From: Limivicinus sp963617275 | GTDB lineage: Bacteria; Bacillota; Clostridia; Oscillospirales; Oscillospiraceae | Direction of reading: 5' to 3' | NCBI GenBank assembly: GCA_963617275.1 | Contig: CAVENX010000019.1 | Span: forward strand, 62,001-126,000 | DNA length: 64,000 nucleotides | Shown: positions 31,806 through 41,735 of the stretch, one piece after another | Numbering within the stretch: position 1 is the first letter of the stretch | How the letters are laid out: every line of letters starts with the position of its first letter | Notes under the pieces: generated by a model | The model's database searches: none | Told to the model about the DNA's origin: nothing | Seen by the model: only the letters and a program-made list of their open reading frames with translations | Program-made: the position numbers and the translations under genes

Positions 31806-34055
31806 GTGAACGAAAAAATCGCAAAAATCGCGGTGTCAGCCGCAACATATTGGATAGATAAGCCTTATGACTATCTCATCCCGGAGGAGTTTGCCGGCAA
31901 GGTATGCGCCGGGATGAGAGTGTTCGTGCCGTTCGGAAAGGGCAACAGGCGCAGTGAGGGAATAGTGCTTGGCGTTTATGACCGGAGCGAGCACGATGCG
32001 CTCAAACCCATAACCGCGCTGCCCGATGGCGCTCCGGTGCTTTCCGACGAGCAGATAAGGCTTGCACTTTTCATGCGCGAAAGGTTTTTCTGCACAGTGT
32101 ACGACGCCGTAAAGGCTATGCTTCCGGCAGGACTGTGGTTTGACGACGAAGGCGGAAGGCGTATCGGCGATAAAACGGTCGAAATGGCGCGTCTTGCCGT
32201 TACGACCGAGGACGCAATGGACTTTGCCGAGAAAAAACGGCGCAGGTCGTGTCAGCAGGCCGCGATCATTGATATGCTCTGCGGCTTTGAAGCCATTCCT
32301 TCGACTGAGCTTCTTAAATTCGCGGGCGCGAAAAGACAGGCGCTTAAAGCGCTTGAAAAGGCGGAGATAGTGGAGCTTTACAGACGCGAGGTATACAGAC
32401 GTCCCGAGGTTTTCGCCGGTGAGACCGATCCGCTTCCCGTGCTCAACAGGGAGCAGAGCGAGGCTTTTGAAGGCATTTCGGAGCTTGCCGAGAGCGGAAA
32501 AACCGCCGCGGCGCTCTTGCAGGGCGTTACCGGCAGCGGTAAGACGAGCGTGTATGTCCATCTGATCCGCCGCCAGATAGAGCGCGGCAAGGCGTCCATA
32601 CTCCTGGTGCCCGAGATAGCGCTTACTCCGCAGATGATAAAAACCTTTTCGTCTTATTTTGGGGACGATATCGCCGTTCTGCACTCAAGCCTTTCCACAG
32701 GCGAGCGCTATGACGAGTGGAAGCGTATAAAGGCGGGCAAAGCACGCGTCGTTATCGGCACGCGCAGTGCCGTATTTGCGCCCGTCGCTTCTCTCGGGCT
32801 TATTATTATCGACGAGGAGCAGGAGGAGACTTACAAGTCGGATAACAATCCACGCTATGACGCGAGGGAGGTCGCAAAATTCCGCTGTGCAAAGGCGGAC
32901 TGCCTGTTGCTTCTGGGCTCCGCCACGCCGGAGGTCGTGAGCCGCTATAAGGCGGATACGGGAAAGTACGCTTTTTTCCGTCTTGACAGCCGCTATAACG
33001 ACATGAGACTTCCCGCCGTTACGGTGGTCGATATGAAGCGGGAGCTTCGACGCGGAAATTCCGGAACCATAAGCGCCTTTCTGCGGGATGAAATACAGAA
33101 AAATATAGAAAACGGAGAACAGTGCATACTGTTTATAAACCGCCGCGGCACAAGTAAGCTCATAACCTGCCGGGAATGTGGGTATACCTATAAATGCCCT
33201 CGGTGCAGTGTTTCGCTCACCTATCACGGCAGCAACGACAGGCTTATGTGTCATTACTGCGGCTATTCCAAGCGCATTGACCGCGTCTGTCCCGACTGCG
33301 GGGGAGAGCTGAGCTTTTCCGGCGCGGGGACACAGGCTGTGGTGGACGAGCTTGACGGGCTTTTCCCCGGCGTTGAGGTTCTGCGCATGGACACCGACTC
33401 AGTCGCCCCAGCCGGTTCGCATGAGGAGCTTTTCAAAAAATTCCGCGAAAAGAAAATTCCCATAATGGTCGGTACGCAGATGGTCACAAAGGGGCTTAAT
33501 TTTGAGGATGTGACGCTCGTCGGCGTCATACTTGCCGATCAGAGCCTTTATGCGGGCGACTACCGGGCCGGGGAGAGAACGTTTTCCCTCCTCACTCAGG
33601 TCATTGGCCGCAGCGGCAGAGGCAAAAAAGAGGGCAGAGCCGTCATACAGACCTTTACTCCAGAGAACGAAACCATTCTCAACAGCGCCGCGCAGGATTA
33701 CGAGGCGTTTTACCGTTCGGAGATCGAGCTGAGAAAGCTCCAGAATGCTCCACCATATATGCAGTTCTATTCTGTGACCGTGACCGGCGCGGATGAGGAG
33801 CTTACGGTCAGGTGCGGGAAATATATAAGAAGTTTTTTCGGCGTCGTATTAAAAGGAAGAACCGATGTTGTCATACTCGGCCCCGCGCCTCTGCCGGTGG
33901 TCAGGGTGAACAACAGATACAGATACAGGGTCAATATCAGCTGCACGAACGAAAAGGAGATGCGCGCTTTCATTTCGCGTATTGTAATGGAATGCAGCTG
34001 TGATAAAAGATTCAGGGGCGTTTCCGTGTACGCGGACGCGAACCCGCTTGAATGA
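31806..34055 (+). CDS. priA: Primosomal protein N' (PriA helicase)
   Basis: 749 residues with a GTG start at 31806; the ribosome site is weak. 3'-DNA-binding domain, then Walker A GVTGSGKTSVY near residue 240, DEEQ in IIDEEQEETYK, and the zinc-binding cysteines CRECGYTYKCPRC and CHYCGYSKRI with VCPDCG. GTQMVTKGLNFE is the helicase motif V region. It restarts stalled replication forks. Confidence 0.94.
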   Translation: MNEKIAKIAVSAATYWIDKPYDYLIPEEFAGKVCAGMRVFVPFGKGNRRSEGIVLGVYDRSEHDALKPITALPDGAPVLSDEQIRLALFMRERFFCTVYDAVKAMLPAGLWFDDEGGRRIGDKTVEMARLAVTTEDAMDFAEKKRRRSCQQAAIIDMLCGFEAIPSTELLKFAGAKRQALKALEKAEIVELYRREVYRRPEVFAGETDPLPVLNREQSEAFEGISELAESGKTAAALLQGVTGSGKTSVYVHLIRRQIERGKASILLVPEIALTPQMIKTFSSYFGDDIAVLHSSLSTGERYDEWKRIKAGKARVVIGTRSAVFAPVASLGLIIIDEEQEETYKSDNNPRYDAREVAKFRCAKADCLLLLGSATPEVVSRYKADTGKYAFFRLDSRYNDMRLPAVTVVDMKRELRRGNSGTISAFLRDEIQKNIENGEQCILFINRRGTSKLITCRECGYTYKCPRCSVSLTYHGSNDRLMCHYCGYSKRIDRVCPDCGGELSFSGAGTQAVVDELDGLFPGVEVLRMDTDSVAPAGSHEELFKKFREKKIPIMVGTQMVTKGLNFEDVTLVGVILADQSLYAGDYRAGERTFSLLTQVIGRSGRGKKEGRAVIQTFTPENETILNSAAQDYEAFYRSEIELRKLQNAPPYMQFYSVTVTGADEELTVRCGKYIRSFFGVVLKGRTDVVILGPAPLPVVRVNNRYRYRVNISCTNEKEMRAFISRIVMECSCDKRFRGVSVYADANPLE

Positions 34056-34118
34056 ACGCGGTTGAAACCCGGCTTTTTCAACCGTTTGCGAATAAACAGC
34101 AACAGAGGAGAAAGAGAT

Positions 34119-34634
34119 ATGGCACTTAGAAAAATACTGACAGCCGAAGAGCCGCAGCTTTATAAAAAAAGCCGCGAGGTGACAAAGTTTGACGAACGTC
34201 TCCATCAGCTTCTTGACGATATGACCGAAACGCTTGCCGAATCCGGCGGCGTGGGGCTTGCCGCTCCCCAGGTAGGTATTCTGCGGCGTGCCGTTATCGT
34301 GCTTGAAACAAATGTTGATGACGATGAGGACGAATATTTTATCGAGCTTGTCAATCCCGAGATAGTCGAGACCTCCGGGGAGCAGACCGGCGCGGAGGGC
34401 TGTCTGAGTGTTCCGAACGAGTACGGAGTCGTGAAAAGACCCGAGTATGTCAGGGTCAGAGCGCAGGACAGAGACGGAGAATTTTTTGAGGTCGAGGGCG
34501 AGGGGCTTACCGCCCGCTGCTTCTGCCATGAGATAGATCATCTTGAGGGCATACTTTTTACCTCCAAGTGCGAGCGTATGCTCACCGAGGAGGAAAAGAG
34601 AGAGATGCTTGCCGAAACGGAGGGCGGGGAGTAA
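34119..34634 (+). CDS. def: Peptide deformylase
   Basis: 171 residues from ATG 34119 after GAGGAG. Motifs GGVGLAAPQVG, EGCLSVP (metal cysteine) and HEIDHLEG (two metal histidines and catalytic glutamate) are all present. It removes the formyl group from new proteins and is paired with fmt, which adds it, 4 bp downstream. Confidence 0.95.
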   Translation: MALRKILTAEEPQLYKKSREVTKFDERLHQLLDDMTETLAESGGVGLAAPQVGILRRAVIVLETNVDDDEDEYFIELVNPEIVETSGEQTGAEGCLSVPNEYGVVKRPEYVRVRAQDRDGEFFEVEGEGLTARCFCHEIDHLEGILFTSKCERMLTEEEKREMLAETEGGE

Positions 34635-34638
34635 ATCT

Positions 34639-35559
34639 ATGCGCATTGTTTTCATGGGCACGCCGGACTTTGCCGCGGCGTCCCTTAAAAAGCTGATAGA
34701 CGAAAAATACGATATCGCCGGCGTTTTTACCCAGCCGGACAAGCCCAAGGGGCGCGGGATGGAAATGGCGTTTTCCCCCGTCAAGACTCTTGCTCTTGAA
34801 AACGGACTTCCGGTGTTCCAGCCGGAGAAGATGCGCGACGGGACGGCTCTTGCGATACTGCGTGAGCTTGCCCCGGACATTCTGGTCGTCGTTGCCTACG
34901 GAAGGATCCTTCCGGACGACATTCTTGCCCTGCCGAAATACGGCGCCATAAATGTCCACGGTTCACTCCTGCCGAAATACAGGGGCGCGGCACCGATACA
35001 GTGGGCGGTGCTCAACGGCGATAAAGTAACCGGCGTCACCACCATGTACCTTGCGCACGATATGGATGCGGGGGACATTATCTATACCGCCGAAACGGAG
35101 ATCGGTGAGTTTGAGACATCCGGCGAACTTTTTGACAGGCTCATGGCAATGGGCGCAGAGCTTCTTGATAAGACCATCAGGGCTGTCGGGAGCGGGACTG
35201 CACCCAGAATACCGCAGAACCATGCCGAGGCGACTTATGTGACCATGCTTGACAAAAGCCTTTCACCGATAGATTTCTGTAAGGGCGCACGAGCCGTTAT
35301 AAAGTGGATATACGGTATGCAGCCGTGGCCGGCCGCGACCGCGAAGATAGACGGCGTGGTATATAAGATCTACGCGGCGGATTATACGGAAAACAGAACG
35401 GAAAAAGCACCCGGCAGCGTGGTCAGCGCTGGGAACGACGGTATCGAGATAGCCTGCGGCAGCGGCGAAACGGTTATGATAAAGGAGCTTCAGGCACCCG
35501 GGAAAAAGCGGATGAAAGCTGCCGATTTTCTGAGAGGACATAAGATAAAGACGGAATGA
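34639..35559 (+). CDS. fmt: Methionyl-tRNA formyltransferase
   Basis: 306 residues from ATG 34639, giving MRIVFMGTPDFAAASL. INVHGSLLPKYRGAAPIQWA contains the formyl-folate site with the catalytic Asn-His-Asp set; the C-terminal OB-like domain follows at about 205. It formylates initiator Met-tRNA. Its stop overlaps the rsmB start (ATGA). Confidence 0.95.
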   Translation: MRIVFMGTPDFAAASLKKLIDEKYDIAGVFTQPDKPKGRGMEMAFSPVKTLALENGLPVFQPEKMRDGTALAILRELAPDILVVVAYGRILPDDILALPKYGAINVHGSLLPKYRGAAPIQWAVLNGDKVTGVTTMYLAHDMDAGDIIYTAETEIGEFETSGELFDRLMAMGAELLDKTIRAVGSGTAPRIPQNHAEATYVTMLDKSLSPIDFCKGARAVIKWIYGMQPWPAATAKIDGVVYKIYAADYTENRTEKAPGSVVSAGNDGIEIACGSGETVMIKELQAPGKKRMKAADFLRGHKIKTE

Positions 35560-36872
35560 TGAAAAGCAACGCCAGGGTCGCGGCGCTTGACGCCCTTGAA
35601 AAATGCCGCAGAGACGGCGCTTGGTCGGGAGCCGTCATAGACGGCGCCATAAAAAAGGCCGGACTTGACGGGCGCGACTCGGCGCTGGCTTCACGGCTCA
35701 TATTGGGCGTATTGCAAAACGACGCCCTTTGCGATTTTTATATCGACAGCTTCTCCGGCGGCAAAAAGCTTGAGCCAAAGCTGAGGGACATTCTGCGCCT
35801 CGGCATGTACCAGCTCATTTTCCTTGACAAGATACCGGCGAGAGCGGCGGTCAACGAGAGCGTGGAACTTTGCGCGGTGTCGGGACTTAAAAGGGCGGCA
35901 GGGCTTGCAAACGCCGTGCTTCGCCGCGCAGCGGAGAATAAAAACGCTCTGCCGCCGATACCCGGCGAGGGCAGCGCGGAACATTTATCCATAAAATACA
36001 GTCATCCCCTGTGGCTGACAAAACGCATAATTGCCGAGAAAGGCTATGATTTTGCGGAGAGTTTCTTCGCCTGTAATAACGAGCCGCCCAAGCTCAATAT
36101 ACAGATAAATACGCTCAAAGTCGATACGGCAGACTATACCCGCGCTCTTGACAGGCTTGGAAGAGTATATGCAAAAAGCGCTTTTCCGGATAATTCGATA
36201 GAGCTTGAAAGCTGCAATGTCGCTGCTCTGCCCGGTTTTGAGGAAGGACTTTTCTATGTTCAGGACAACGCCGCAAGGACAGCCGTCGAGATAGCGGATG
36301 TAAAGAGCGGTGTCAGGGTGCTTGACGCCTGTGCCGCGCCGGGCGGAAAATCTCTGGCGTCGGCAATAAAAATGGGAAACAGCGGGGAAATTGTCTCCTG
36401 CGACATAAACGAAAAGAAGCTTCGGCTGATAGAGGAAAACGCACGGCGGCTGGGGATAGATATCATTACCGCTATGCACAATGACGCGAGAGTGCGCCGG
36501 GATGAGTTTGTCGGCGCGTTTGACACGGTCATTGCCGACGTGCCCTGTTCCGGGATCGGCGTTATCAGGAAAAAGCCGGAGATACGCCGCAAAAAAGAGG
36601 ATGAGATAAAGGGGCTTCCCGATATACAGCTTGCCATATTGAACCGCCTTGCGGAGTATGTAAAGCCGGGCGGAACGCTTCTGTATTCCACCTGCACCGT
36701 GCTTGAAGCCGAAAATGAAGGTGTTGTCAAAGCTTTCCTTTCGGACAATCCCGGCTTTTCTCTTGTTCCCTTCAAGGCCGGAAACATTGCCGGCAACGGT
36801 GGCACATATACTTTCTGGCCGAATATTGACGGAACAGACGGCTTTTTTGCCGCAAAGCTTTTGAAAAAATGA
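35556..36872 (+). CDS. rsmB: 16S rRNA m5C967 methyltransferase RsmB
   Basis: 438 residues. N-terminal NusB-like RNA-binding domain (about 1-140), then a Rossmann methyltransferase: LDACAAPGGKSLA (SAM loop), VIADVPCSGIGVIRKKPEIR with the second catalytic cysteine region, and LLYSTCTVLEAENE. It methylates C967 of 16S rRNA. The def-fmt-rsmB-rlmN-prpC-prkC-rsgA order is the same as in Bacillus. Confidence 0.93.
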   Translation: MMKSNARVAALDALEKCRRDGAWSGAVIDGAIKKAGLDGRDSALASRLILGVLQNDALCDFYIDSFSGGKKLEPKLRDILRLGMYQLIFLDKIPARAAVNESVELCAVSGLKRAAGLANAVLRRAAENKNALPPIPGEGSAEHLSIKYSHPLWLTKRIIAEKGYDFAESFFACNNEPPKLNIQINTLKVDTADYTRALDRLGRVYAKSAFPDNSIELESCNVAALPGFEEGLFYVQDNAARTAVEIADVKSGVRVLDACAAPGGKSLASAIKMGNSGEIVSCDINEKKLRLIEENARRLGIDIITAMHNDARVRRDEFVGAFDTVIADVPCSGIGVIRKKPEIRRKKEDEIKGLPDIQLAILNRLAEYVKPGGTLLYSTCTVLEAENEGVVKAFLSDNPGFSLVPFKAGNIAGNGGTYTFWPNIDGTDGFFAAKLLKK

Positions 36873-36901
36873 TCTACACTGAATAGACGGGTAAAAACAT
36901 T

Positions 36902-37939
36902 GTGAAAAATATTGTTTCGATGCTTCCGGAAGAACTGACGGCGGAGTTCATCTCAATGGGACTGCCGAAGTTCAGGGCGGCTCAGGTCTATGAATGGCTC
37001 GCAAAGGGCGTGAGGGATTTTGACGCAATGCCAAATCTGCCGGCTGAGCTGCGCACAAGGCTGAAAACCGAATATGAGATATACGCGCCGAGGGTGCTTT
37101 CAAAGCAGGTTTCCGGCATAGACGGGACAATAAAATACCTCTGGGAGCTGAAAGACGGAAATGCCGTAGAGACGGTTGTCATGAGCTATAAGCACGGCAA
37201 CACCGTGTGCGTCTCATCGCAGGTGGGATGCCGTCAGGGCTGCGCTTTCTGCGCCTCCACCATCGGCGGCCTTGTCAGGGGACTTGAAGCGCATGAGATA
37301 CTTGACGAGGTAATGTTCTCACAGCTTGATTCCGGCAGGCGCATTTCAAATATCGTGCTCATGGGAATAGGAGAGCCGCTTGATAATTATGATAATGTCA
37401 TGCGTTTCCTGCACCTTGTAAACTGCGAAAAGGGCATGAATATCGGTATGCGGCACATTTCCCTTTCCACCTGCGGCATTACCGAGCGGTTTGACGATCT
37501 TGCCAATGAAAATATGCCGATAACCCTGTCTGTGTCGCTGCACGCGCCCGACGATGAGACGCGCTCAATGCTGATGCCGGCCAACAGAGGGCGCGGCGTT
37601 GACAGACTTATAGACTGCTGCAAAAAATACTATGAGAAGACAGGCCGCCGTATTTCCTTTGAATACGCCATGATCGACGGGGTGAACGATACGGAGATGC
37701 ACGCAAGACTTCTTGCAAAACGTGCGCTTGCGGTCGGTGCGCATCTGAATCTCATCCCGCTCAATCATGTTGAGGAACGCAGGTTCCGCCCATCTACCGC
37801 GGGGCATATGAAGGCATTCATCAAAATCCTTGAGGACGCGGGATGCAACGTAACCGTACGCAGAAAGCTTGGCGGCGATGTGGACGCTTCCTGCGGACAG
37901 CTCAGGCGAAAAATGCAGAAGAAAGAGCAGTGTTTATGA
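36902..37939 (+). CDS. rlmN: Dual-specificity RNA methyltransferase RlmN
   Basis: 345 residues from GTG 36902. Radical SAM cysteines in GCRQGCAFCAST near residue 112; IVLMGIGEPLDNYDNV and the C-terminal Cys in DVDASCGQLR, used as methyl carrier, are visible. It methylates A2503 of 23S rRNA and A37 of some tRNAs. No strong ribosome site precedes the GTG; ATG 36920 is an alternative start. Overlaps prpC by 4 bp. Confidence 0.93.
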   Translation: MKNIVSMLPEELTAEFISMGLPKFRAAQVYEWLAKGVRDFDAMPNLPAELRTRLKTEYEIYAPRVLSKQVSGIDGTIKYLWELKDGNAVETVVMSYKHGNTVCVSSQVGCRQGCAFCASTIGGLVRGLEAHEILDEVMFSQLDSGRRISNIVLMGIGEPLDNYDNVMRFLHLVNCEKGMNIGMRHISLSTCGITERFDDLANENMPITLSVSLHAPDDETRSMLMPANRGRGVDRLIDCCKKYYEKTGRRISFEYAMIDGVNDTEMHARLLAKRALAVGAHLNLIPLNHVEERRFRPSTAGHMKAFIKILEDAGCNVTVRRKLGGDVDASCGQLRRKMQKKEQCL

Positions 37940-38682
37940 AAAGCTTCGGATTGACGGACAAGGGCGCCGTAAGGAAAGACAATCAGGACAGCTTCATAAT
38001 AGAAAAATGCGACGCGGCCGACTGCACCATACTTGCCCTTTGCGACGGTATGGGCGGCGCGAAAGCGGGAGAAATCGCCAGCCGCGTTTCAAACAAGGCG
38101 TTCGTCTCGTTTGTTTACGAAAGGCTCACCTCGCGCGGCAGAAAGAAGATACCTCTGCCGCAGATGCTTGAAGAGGCGTGCCGGGAAGCGAACGGGGTAT
38201 CATACGAATACTCCATGTTTGACGAGATGTACCGCGGAATGGGCAGCACAATTGTCGGCGGCGTGATTAAGAACAACGGAAACGGTTATATTATCAATGT
38301 GGGCGACAGCAGGGCGTATCTCATTTCGCCGGACGCGGGCCGCATCACCCAGATAACAAGGGATCATTCTCTTATACAGGAGCTGGTGGAATCCGGCGTT
38401 ATCACGAAGGAGCAGGCAAAAACCCACCCGCAGAAAAACGTTATCACAAGGGCCGTCGGCTCCGAGGCCACGGTGAAGGCGGATGTCTTCCCGGTCAGCA
38501 TCGGCGCGGACGATGTGCTGCTGCTGTGCTCCGACGGGCTTACCAACACCCTGGAGGAAGATGAAATACTTGAAGCCGCAAAGGAAAACCGCAGTCCCGA
38601 GGCGCTGTGCCGCTTCCTGATGAGAAAAGCTCTCAACAGAGGGGCAAGGGACAATGTTACTGTTATCGCAACGGTAAAATAA
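37936..38682 (+). CDS. prpC: PP2C-type Ser/Thr phosphatase PrpC/Stp
   Basis: 248 residues from ATG 37936, overlapping the rlmN stop. Metal-binding motifs are RKDNQDSF, LCDGMGGAKAG, GDSRAYL and LLCSDGLTN, with RDNVTVI at the end. It reverses phosphorylation by the PASTA kinase encoded 36 bp downstream; together they control cell-wall growth and germination in relatives. Confidence 0.93.
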   Translation: MKSFGLTDKGAVRKDNQDSFIIEKCDAADCTILALCDGMGGAKAGEIASRVSNKAFVSFVYERLTSRGRKKIPLPQMLEEACREANGVSYEYSMFDEMYRGMGSTIVGGVIKNNGNGYIINVGDSRAYLISPDAGRITQITRDHSLIQELVESGVITKEQAKTHPQKNVITRAVGSEATVKADVFPVSIGADDVLLLCSDGLTNTLEEDEILEAAKENRSPEALCRFLMRKALNRGARDNVTVIATVK

Positions 38683-38718
38683 GCGGCAGGCACCGCTTCA
38701 AATGGAGACAATTCAGCG

Positions 38719-40383
38719 ATGAAAGAAAACGAAAGTCTTATCGGAAAACTTCTTGACAACAGATATGAGATCGAGAGCGTTATCGGAGAGGGCGGAATGG
38801 CGGTCGTATACAAGGCGTTCTGCCACCGTCTCAACCGCTTTGTTGCCATAAAGGTGCTCAGGGACGAGTTTGCCGAGGATGAGGAGTTCCGCCGCCGCTT
38901 TCTGGCGGAATCCCATGCGATCGCCATGCTTTCCCATCCGAATATAGTGGCGGTTTACGACGTAAGCAGCTGTGACGGTGTGGAATACATAGTCATGGAG
39001 CTGATAGACGGGATAACACTCAAGCAGTATCTTAAAAAGCGCGGCGCAATAAATTGGAAAGAGGCCGTGCATTTTGCAAAGCAGATCGCTAAGGCGCTTT
39101 CCCACGCGCACCAGCGCGGCATAGTCCACCGAGATATAAAGCCGCAGAACATCATGCTGCTGCGCGACGGGACGATAAAGGTCGCCGATTTCGGCATCGC
39201 TGCGCTCGAGGATGAGCGGCAGGACAGCAACGAGGCGATAGGATCCATACACTATATCGCGCCCGAACAGGCACGCTGGAACGATCCCGACGCAAGGAGC
39301 GACATTTACTCTCTCGGCGTTGTGATGTATGAGATGCTTGCGGGCGTAAAGCCGTTCACGGGCGATTCGATAAATGAAATAGCCGCGAAGCACCTTGAGC
39401 CTCCTGTGCCAATCTCGGAGTATACGCCGGATGTGCCGGAAGAGCTTGAGCGGATCGTTGAAAAAGCGATGGATCCCGATATTGAGGAGCGCTACCAGAG
39501 TGCCGATAAGCTGCATGACGCGCTGGAGGCTTTTACCCGCCGCCAGATGCGCAAGCCAAAGCAGCCCAGGTATGAAAATCCCGCCGTCGTTCCGGTGCGC
39601 TCGATAAGCGAACTTTCTAAGGACAAGTATGCCGAGAGAAAAAAGCGCTCAAGCCGTGTGGCGTTTGCAACAGGCACCCTCGGCGCTATGCTTGTGGTCA
39701 TAGGGCTGTTCGCGTTTCTCTGGAATTTCTGGCTGGGCGATGTCTTTTCTCCGGCTGAGCGTATTCCGCTTCCGAATTTTATAGGCAGCAATTATGATGC
39801 GATCGCAAATAATGTGGAGCTTGGGCAGACATATAAGTTTAACGTCACCTATGTTATCGACACGAAAAACGAGAGCGGGCGCATCCTTTCGCAGGAGCCA
39901 GAGGCAGGGCGCAGCATGATGATAACGCCCGACGGCATACGCGTAGATCTGACGGTCAGCAGCGGCGTGGTGCTCACGCCCGTGCCGGATGTCGTCAATA
40001 TGGACTACCGCGAGGCTACGCTGGCGCTGCAAAATGCGGGACTTGCCGTTGAGATAGAAAATACGACCTCCGACACGGTCAGCAAGGATTTTGTCATCAG
40101 CACCAGCCCGTCCGCGAACGAAAAAATAAGCGCCGGTTCGACCGTGTATGTTATTGTCAGCAGCGGAACCGAAACGCTGTATCTTTCCATGCCCAATCTC
40201 ATAGGTCTTACCGAGGATGCGGCGCGGATAAAGCTTGAAAACGCAGGCCTTAGCTACGGCGGTGCAGAAACGGTGTCCAGCGAGTATGATGCCGGTACGG
40301 TTATCGGACAAAGCGTTCCCGCATTTTCGGATGTGGAGGAATATACAAAGATCGTCCTTCAGATATCAAGAGGACCGTGGTAA
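38719..40383 (+). CDS. prkC: PASTA-domain Ser/Thr protein kinase PrkC/Stk
   Basis: 554 residues. Cytoplasmic kinase domain (about 12-275): GEGGMAVVYKA, VAIKVL, catalytic HRDIKPQNIM, DFGIAA. One membrane segment at about 318-338 (LGAMLVVIGLFAFLWNFWLG), then three extracellular PASTA repeats beginning near 345, 415 and 485 (LPNFIGSNYD, VPDVVNMDYR, MPNLIGLTED). PASTA domains bind peptidoglycan fragments. Forms a pair with prpC. Confidence 0.94.
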   Translation: MKENESLIGKLLDNRYEIESVIGEGGMAVVYKAFCHRLNRFVAIKVLRDEFAEDEEFRRRFLAESHAIAMLSHPNIVAVYDVSSCDGVEYIVMELIDGITLKQYLKKRGAINWKEAVHFAKQIAKALSHAHQRGIVHRDIKPQNIMLLRDGTIKVADFGIAALEDERQDSNEAIGSIHYIAPEQARWNDPDARSDIYSLGVVMYEMLAGVKPFTGDSINEIAAKHLEPPVPISEYTPDVPEELERIVEKAMDPDIEERYQSADKLHDALEAFTRRQMRKPKQPRYENPAVVPVRSISELSKDKYAERKKRSSRVAFATGTLGAMLVVIGLFAFLWNFWLGDVFSPAERIPLPNFIGSNYDAIANNVELGQTYKFNVTYVIDTKNESGRILSQEPEAGRSMMITPDGIRVDLTVSSGVVLTPVPDVVNMDYREATLALQNAGLAVEIENTTSDTVSKDFVISTSPSANEKISAGSTVYVIVSSGTETLYLSMPNLIGLTEDAARIKLENAGLSYGGAETVSSEYDAGTVIGQSVPAFSDVEEYTKIVLQISRGPW

Positions 40384-40424
40384 AATGATACGGTCATGAA
40401 AAAAATCCCGCAATGGAGTGTCAA

Positions 40425-41306
40425 ATGACAGAGGGAAGAATCGTTAAAGCCCTCAGCGGCTTCTATTATGTACAGACCGGTGACGGAATACTCGAGTGCA
40501 AGGCGCGGGGAAAATTCCGCCTCGACGGTACGTCGCCGCTCGTGGGCGATACGGTGTCGTGCAGCAGGGATGCAAACGGCAAGGGCAGGGTGGAAAGCGT
40601 TGAAAAGAGAAAAAATTTTTTCATCCGTCCGGCGGTCGCCAATATTGACGCGCTTGTATTTGTCGCGGCCAATACGAATCCCGTGACCGACCCGTTTCTT
40701 GTGGACAGAGTGTCCGTCATTGCGGAGCATTCCGGATGTGAGCTTATAGTGTGCATCAACAAGATAGACATCGACGCGGCTGAAGGGTTGTATGATATAT
40801 TCTCAGCGGCGGGCTTTACCGTCGTCAGGTGCAGCGCCGCGACCGGAGAGGGCATGGACGCGCTGCTGGACGCCATGCGCGGCAAGATCTGCGCTTTCAC
40901 GGGAAATTCGGGCGTCGGCAAATCGAGTATAATGAATGTGCTCCTGCCAGACGCGCATATCGAGACCGGCGAGGTCAGTGTAAAGCTTGGCCGTGGCAGG
41001 CATACCACGAGGCATGTTCAGCTCTATGCGCTCGGGGATGGTACCTTTGTCGCCGATACTCCGGGCTTTGCCTCTTTCGAGATAGAGATGATGGGCAGCA
41101 TTGAAAAGGAGCAGCTTCAATATGATTTTATTGATTTCCTTCCGTACATAGGCTCATGCCGCTTCAACGACTGCGCCCACCTCAAAGAACCGGGCTGCGC
41201 CGTGACGGAGGCCGTCGCTGCGGGAAGAATATGCCGCAGCCGGTACAAGAGCTATACTCAGCTATATGAGCTTTGCGCGCAGCACAAAGCGTGGGAAATA
41301 AAATAG
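40425..41306 (+). CDS. rsgA: Ribosome small-subunit GTPase RsgA
   Basis: 293 residues from ATG 40425 after GGAG. Circularly permuted GTPase: N-terminal OB fold, CINKIDID (G4) before TGNSGVGKSSIMN (G1) and DTPGFASFE (G3). The C-terminal zinc site has C and H residues in SCRFNDCAHLKEPGCAV. It acts in late 30S assembly. In Bacillus rpe and thiN follow; here a small membrane protein and spoVM do. Confidence 0.93.
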   Translation: MTEGRIVKALSGFYYVQTGDGILECKARGKFRLDGTSPLVGDTVSCSRDANGKGRVESVEKRKNFFIRPAVANIDALVFVAANTNPVTDPFLVDRVSVIAEHSGCELIVCINKIDIDAAEGLYDIFSAAGFTVVRCSAATGEGMDALLDAMRGKICAFTGNSGVGKSSIMNVLLPDAHIETGEVSVKLGRGRHTTRHVQLYALGDGTFVADTPGFASFEIEMMGSIEKEQLQYDFIDFLPYIGSCRFNDCAHLKEPGCAVTEAVAAGRICRSRYKSYTQLYELCAQHKAWEIK

Positions 41307-41380
41307 TACATGCCAATGCGCCGGGATTTGTCATTATTTTGCCGCTTTCTGCATATTATTAGGCAGGAGGCGGTTTTACT

Positions 41381-41533
41381 ATGCGCAGGAGAGGCGGACC
41401 CATTGGGTGCTGTGCAATGATTTTAGGAGTGGTGATAATCCTGGCGCTGGTGCTCCCGGGCGAAGTCTGGTGGTTCTTGCTGGCGGCGGCGCTCATCTGC
41501 TTCGGGATCTGGTATATAAGGAGATGCTGCTGA
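41381..41533 (+). CDS. 50-residue membrane protein
   Basis: A short gene with a strong GCAGGAGG site 10 bp before ATG 41381. It begins with a basic, cysteine-containing stretch (RRRGGPIGCC), followed by two hydrophobic segments, ILGVVIILALVLP and WFLLAAALICFGIWYI, and a basic RRCC end. Function unknown. Its place between rsgA and spoVM, ahead of sipL, hints at a role in spore membranes, but nothing in it proves that. Confidence 0.68.
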   Translation: MRRRGGPIGCCAMILGVVIILALVLPGEVWWFLLAAALICFGIWYIRRCC

Positions 41534-41610
41534 GTATACACCGGCAGAAAAACGGAAGTATTTCGGAAAAGCGCCGGAAAAAAGTGCTGCAAAATTTAGG
41601 AGGGGAGAAT

Positions 41611-41679
41611 ATGAGGGTGCTGATAATAAGATTGCCCAGGTTTCTGGCAAAGATAGTCACGCTGTTCGGGGGAAGGTAA
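41611..41679 (+). CDS. spoVM: Stage V sporulation protein SpoVM (22 residues)
   Basis: A 22-codon gene with a very strong AGGAGGGGAG site 5-8 bp before ATG 41611. The central IRLPRFLAKIV matches the IKLPKFLGGIV of Bacillus SpoVM, including the helix-breaking proline at residue 9. SpoVM is an amphipathic helix that senses the positive curvature of the forespore and anchors SpoIVA, starting coat and cortex assembly. Location supports this: in Bacillus spoVM lies shortly after rsgA. It is far below normal length cut-offs, so is easily missed. Confidence 0.88.
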   Translation: MRVLIIRLPRFLAKIVTLFGGR

Positions 41680-41735
41680 TATTCCTCCACGACGCGGCAT
41701 AGGCTGTACAAACTGTGCGTAAGGAGCGTATGCCG

